A stretch of 8,513 nt of DNA from NCBI GenBank assembly GCA_031287655.1, contig JAITSR010000192.1:1-8513 (forward strand), written 5' to 3'. Below the pieces are notes generated by a model that made no database searches, had not been told where the DNA came from, and worked only from the letters and a program-made list of their open reading frames with translations. The DNA is from Clostridiales bacterium. GTDB taxonomy: Bacteria > Bacillota > Clostridia > WRLR01. Within the stretch, counting starts at the first letter, position 1; each line of letters begins with the position of its first letter. Below, piece by piece: positions 5,319 through 8,513 of this stretch. The position numbers and the translations under genes were made by a program.

Positions 5319-8150
5319 ATGATTGCAAAATTTCTGACGAGCCGATCGGCGAAGCAATGTCTCCGTGTGTTTTCTTTTTTCCTTATAATTTTATTTGTTT
5401 TATCGCTGCCGCCCGCGGCGGGGACGGTTTCCGCGTCCCCCGTGGCCGCGCTCGCCGCGGCTGAAACGCCCGCCCCCGCGGCTGAAACATCCGCCGCCCC
5501 CGCGGTTGAAGTGACCGCCACTCCCGCTCCGGCGGACGGCTCCGGCGGCGACACATCCGCCCCCGCCCCCGCGACGCCGCCGCCCCCCGCGGGCGACCTC
5601 TCGGCGCAGTACGCCGACCTGACGCAGGATGAAAAGGCGTTGATCCTGAATCGGCTGGGCGTGTTGAAGGGCGACCCGAACATCGGCCTGATGCTCGACA
5701 TCAAGGTCCGGCGCTCGGACGCCGCCGTGTTCTTTACGCGCCTTTTAGGGCAGGAACAATACGTCGTCGACCGCGCGGAGACGGACTTTGCAATATCGCG
5801 CTTCCCGGACGCGCCAAAGGGCATGTGGTATACCCCTTACATCGCTTACTGCACAAACATCGGGATCGTCGCGGGCCGAACGGACGGGAAGTATTATCCG
5901 GACGACAACATCAGCGAAAAAGAATTTGCGAATGTGCTGCTAAAAATCCTTGGCTACGCATACGAGCAGGATTACACATGGGACACGGTATACGAGTTCG
6001 CGTATGACATCGGCCTTTTTGAGGACGCCGCCTACGCGACGCGCAAGGAGGACAACCGGGAATACTTCCGCAAGGACGTCTGCGATCAGGTGTTCGCGGC
6101 GCTGGGGCTCGAGAAAAAGGACAGCCCCAAGCTCCTGATCGAAGAACTCGTCGAGTCCGGGGCGATCTCCTATGACACGGCGCACGCGCTGGAGTTTGAC
6201 CTTTCCGGGCTGTCCGACACGGCCATTAGCGGCGGGCAGACTGACGGGCAGACCGGCGACGGCCGCGATGTGGACGATTTTGCGGACATCTACGCGATCT
6301 ACCATGTGGAGGCGGATCTGATCTGGGTCGTCTTTACAAAAGACGTCACGGTCCGCGCGGACGACATTGAAATCTGCCAGACCTACGACTACTCCCGCAC
6401 GCTCTCCGTGCGCGTCGAGGATATGACGGCGCGCGACCTGCTGATCCGCACGAGCCAGCAGGAACCGAATATGGACTACACAATCGACATCGGCAACGTG
6501 CTGGAGGCGGACGGCACGAACGCCGGGATGCTGAGCTTTGACTTTGTCGGCTACAATCCGTCCGCGCGCAAGGACGAGCCCGCGGGGCTCACCTCGCTAA
6601 AGCGCGGGGAGACGCTCCCGGGGAGCGGCGGCGGCTCTGCGCCTGCCGGCGCGTCGCCCGCCCCGTCCTCCGCGTCGACCAGTTCCGGCGACGCCGCTTC
6701 TCCGTCGCCCACCGCATCCCCTTCGGGCTCGTCGGCATCCCCGACAGGCGCGGGCGCGGGCGGCAACGCGGACCCCTCGGTCGAATACTTTCGCGTCGTG
6801 AACGCGTACACGACCGCGGCTGATCAGGTCGTCCTCTATTTTTCCCAGCCGATCTCCGAGACCGCTCTGACCGCTTCCTACTATAATATCTGCCAGAACG
6901 GCGCGATTTTGAGCTCCGGCGCGACGGGCCAGATCAGCGCCGCGCTGCTCGAAAACACGAACAACGCCGTGCGGCTGACGGTTTCCGGCCTCAAATTCTC
7001 GCGCGGCGCGCAGTATCAGGCGACCGTGAGCGGGCGGCTCATCAGCGGCTACACCGCAAAGCTGAACGAGGGCGCCGAGGATTCCTACTTCTTTACCGCC
7101 GACGCCGTGACCGACCGGGGCGACGCCTTCTCGCTCAAGACGATCCTCACGACCTCGCAGTACGTCGCGGAGCTTGAATTTTCTCAGCCCGTGAACGCGG
7201 AGGTCGCAAAGCAGTCCTACAACTATCTCGTCGTCGATCAGAACGGCAGAAAACTTGACGTCTCCGCCGTCACCGTCGTTCCGTCGAGCGGCTCCGGCAC
7301 GGCCTCCGGCGCTTCCGGTTCGGGCGTCGGCGCGATCGTGCGCCTGAACTTCACGCAGCAGCTCGCGATCCAGCAGAACTACACGCTCACGGTGATATAC
7401 GCGCAGAACGCCGCGCAGAACGCGAGTATCGCAAACGTGAGCTTCCCGTTCCAATACGGCGGGCAAGGCGCATCGACGCAGCGCTCGACGCTCGCGCTGA
7501 CCGGCGCGGTCTCGAACGACCCCGCCACCGCCGAGCTCTATTTTAATCAAAAGCTCGACGCCGCGTCCGCGGTCGTAAACTCGAACTATGCGGTCAACGG
7601 CATGTTCGACGGGCGGAACTACACGATCTCGCCGATCAAGGTCTCCTACGACCCGATTCTGACGCCCTACATGGTGCGGCTGTATTTTCAGACGGACCGC
7701 AAATTTACAAAAGACGTCTCCTACACGGTTCGGGTCGCAGGCTCGATCCGGGATGAAAAAAAGCTCTCCCCGGACAGGACGCTCGAAATGCAGTTCTTCG
7801 CAAATAACCGCGACCTGACCGCGCCGGGGCTCAAAGACGCCGCGACCGTCGGCGAGGGGCTCGTCCGGCTCGATTTTTCAAAAGAGATTGCGTTTGACCC
7901 TTCAAAAATCACGGAGTCAAATTTTTCACTTGAGGACCTCGGGAACGGCGGGGGCGGCTCGGACCCGCTGATCAGCCCGATCCTCGTCAAGTACATCAAC
8001 TCGACGACGATAATCCTCAAATTCGACGGGCTGGATATGACAAGGAAGTATCGCGCGCGCTTTGGCACGATCACGGACTACTCCGGGCAATACACGTCGC
8101 GCTACCCGGATCAAGGCTCCGCAATCGCTGTGCGCGCGGGGAAAAAGTAA
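5319..8150 (+). CDS. SLH-domain surface protein with Ig-like (SbsA/Big_5-type) repeats
   Basis: 943 residues, complete. A signal peptide spans about 1-40 (basic start, FSFFLIILFVLSL core). A Pro/Ala/Thr-rich stretch follows to about 95. Three SLH-type modules come next: a degenerate one at 98-148, a clear one at 160-212 (FPDAPKGMW, GIVAGRTDGKYYPDDNIS) and a third at 216-265. SLH trimers normally anchor proteins non-covalently to pyruvylated secondary wall polymer. The usual ITRAE motif is replaced by ISEKE in the best module and not clear in the others, so binding may differ. A first beta domain lies at 320-411. A Ser/Pro/Gly linker (432-482) separates it from four further Ig-like domains at about 486-595, 601-712, 721-828 and 833-938, with recurring VxLYFSQP, AELEFSQP, AELYFNQK and VRLDFSKE strands typical of SbsA/Big_5 folds. 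GAGAGG at 5305-5310, 8 bases before ATG, supports the start. Probably an S-layer-associated or scaffold protein; no enzymatic motif seen. Confidence 0.92.
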   Translation: MIAKFLTSRSAKQCLRVFSFFLIILFVLSLPPAAGTVSASPVAALAAAETPAPAAETSAAPAVEVTATPAPADGSGGDTSAPAPATPPPPAGDLSAQYADLTQDEKALILNRLGVLKGDPNIGLMLDIKVRRSDAAVFFTRLLGQEQYVVDRAETDFAISRFPDAPKGMWYTPYIAYCTNIGIVAGRTDGKYYPDDNISEKEFANVLLKILGYAYEQDYTWDTVYEFAYDIGLFEDAAYATRKEDNREYFRKDVCDQVFAALGLEKKDSPKLLIEELVESGAISYDTAHALEFDLSGLSDTAISGGQTDGQTGDGRDVDDFADIYAIYHVEADLIWVVFTKDVTVRADDIEICQTYDYSRTLSVRVEDMTARDLLIRTSQQEPNMDYTIDIGNVLEADGTNAGMLSFDFVGYNPSARKDEPAGLTSLKRGETLPGSGGGSAPAGASPAPSSASTSSGDAASPSPTASPSGSSASPTGAGAGGNADPSVEYFRVVNAYTTAADQVVLYFSQPISETALTASYYNICQNGAILSSGATGQISAALLENTNNAVRLTVSGLKFSRGAQYQATVSGRLISGYTAKLNEGAEDSYFFTADAVTDRGDAFSLKTILTTSQYVAELEFSQPVNAEVAKQSYNYLVVDQNGRKLDVSAVTVVPSSGSGTASGASGSGVGAIVRLNFTQQLAIQQNYTLTVIYAQNAAQNASIANVSFPFQYGGQGASTQRSTLALTGAVSNDPATAELYFNQKLDAASAVVNSNYAVNGMFDGRNYTISPIKVSYDPILTPYMVRLYFQTDRKFTKDVSYTVRVAGSIRDEKKLSPDRTLEMQFFANNRDLTAPGLKDAATVGEGLVRLDFSKEIAFDPSKITESNFSLEDLGNGGGGSDPLISPILVKYINSTTIILKFDGLDMTRKYRARFGTITDYSGQYTSRYPDQGSAIAVRAGKK

Positions 8151-8178
8151 AAAAGGAGCAAGGGCGCAAAGGCGTTTG

Positions 8179-8201
8179 GCGTGAAGCCGCACGTTTCACG
8201 C
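8179..8201 (+). repeat. Hairpin between the SLH gene and the next gene
   Basis: GCGTGAA (8179-8185) pairs with TTCACGC (8195-8201) across a 9-base loop, and CTTCGAGGGGAA follows at once. The order of a hairpin ending in TTTCA followed by TTCGAGGGGAA also occurs at 3125-3171. There is no T-tract, so this is not an obvious terminator. The two surface-protein genes are probably co-transcribed. Confidence 0.55.
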
Positions 8202-8231
8202 TTCGAGGGGAATGACTACATGGAGGTATAC

Positions 8232-8513
8232 ATGCGCGGCACTCGACACGGTATACAATACAGCCCGCACCGGCTGCGGCACACAAAGGCGGCGCGGTTT
8301 TTGGCGGCGGCGCTGTTGAGTCTTTTTTTCCTCGCGGCGCTCCCGCCCGCACAGGCGGCCTTTGCGGAGACGCCGCAGACGGCCTTATCGGAGGCGTCAC
8401 AAGCCGCGACGGCGGCGGAAGTGCCGACGGCGTTTACGGCGGACACGACGGCGGCGTTTACCGCGGATGGGACGTCAACGGCGTCCGCGGCCGACGCGCA
8501 GACCGCGATTCCG
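8232..8513 (+). CDS. Secreted protein, N-terminal part only
   Basis: 94 codons are visible before the right edge. A basic n-region of about 20 residues (MRGTRHGIQYSPHRLRHTK) leads into a hydrophobic core (FLAAALLSLFFLAALPP) and signal peptidase sites at AQA or AFA near residues 37-40, so the protein is exported. The mature start is rich in Ala and Thr, with a near repeat TAFTADTTAAFTADGT, like the low-complexity N-terminus of the preceding SLH protein. No domain is reached in the window. ATG 8232 is preferred because GGAGG at 8222-8226 lies 5 bases upstream; the in-frame ATG at 8220, served by GAGGGG at 8205-8210, is a real alternative that adds MEVY. It lies 81 bases past the SLH gene with no terminator between, suggesting an operon for envelope proteins. 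Function unknown. Confidence 0.8.
   Translation, partial: MRGTRHGIQYSPHRLRHTKAARFLAAALLSLFFLAALPPAQAAFAETPQTALSEASQAATAAEVPTAFTADTTAAFTADGTSTASAADAQTAIP

Noticed and set aside
6597..7550. 317-codon reading frame opposite the SLH gene
   Set aside because: Arg/Gly-rich antisense product without family signatures, lying within the Ig-like domains of the SLH protein.
8148..8150. Stop codon readthrough joining the SLH gene to the downstream gene
   Set aside because: The two genes are in the same frame with only TAA between them, but the downstream protein has its own ribosome site and signal peptide, and stops are rare by chance in this GC-rich DNA.

Overview
The window looks like a GC-rich, low-stop-codon segment of a Gram-positive, Clostridia-like (Firmicutes) chromosome. 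The reasons are the strong Shine-Dalgarno sequences, sigmaA-type promoters, an S-layer-homology (SLH) surface protein, a GLUG-repeat secreted protein and long Ser/Pro linkers. Genus cannot be decided from the sequence alone.

Layout from left to right. (1) 1-1806, minus strand: a large secreted GLUG-repeat surface protein running off the left edge inside a Ser-Pro linker. (2) 1807-2102: an intergenic region with a near-perfect 28-bp inverted repeat (1841-1868 and 1981-2008) around a 112-bp spacer. The spacer carries a consensus promoter whose -10 box straddles the inner edge of the right arm. (3) 2103-2684, plus: a compact FimB/FimE-size tyrosine recombinase with all expected catalytic residues. 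(4) 2845-3105, plus: an AT-rich island with the first ~50 residues of a C5-cytosine DNA methyltransferase, cut off before its catalytic motifs. (5) 3125-3364: a dense run of perfect hairpins ending in the leader of a RidA-family gene (3378-3746, plus). (6) 3819-3861: a strong hairpin terminator shared by the convergent ridA and a mannonate-dehydratase-family enolase-superfamily gene (3890-5098, minus). (7) 5200-5273: a divergent promoter pair. (8) 5319-8150, plus: a 943-residue SLH surface protein with several SbsA/Big_5-type Ig-like domains. (9) 8232-8513, plus: the start of another exported protein, probably co-transcribed with it.

The most interesting part is region 2 with its neighbours. 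A promoter between inverted repeats, beside a small tyrosine recombinase and pointing away from a cell-surface protein gene, is the architecture of a phase-variable invertible promoter. As sequenced, the promoter drives the recombinase. Inversion would rebuild the same promoter in front of the GLUG surface protein. This is inferred from sequence layout; no inversion has been observed here.

The other genes are housekeeping or catabolic (RidA, sugar-acid dehydratase) or envelope proteins. The methyltransferase stub and hairpin cluster between the recombinase and ridA suggest a past insertion or deletion site.
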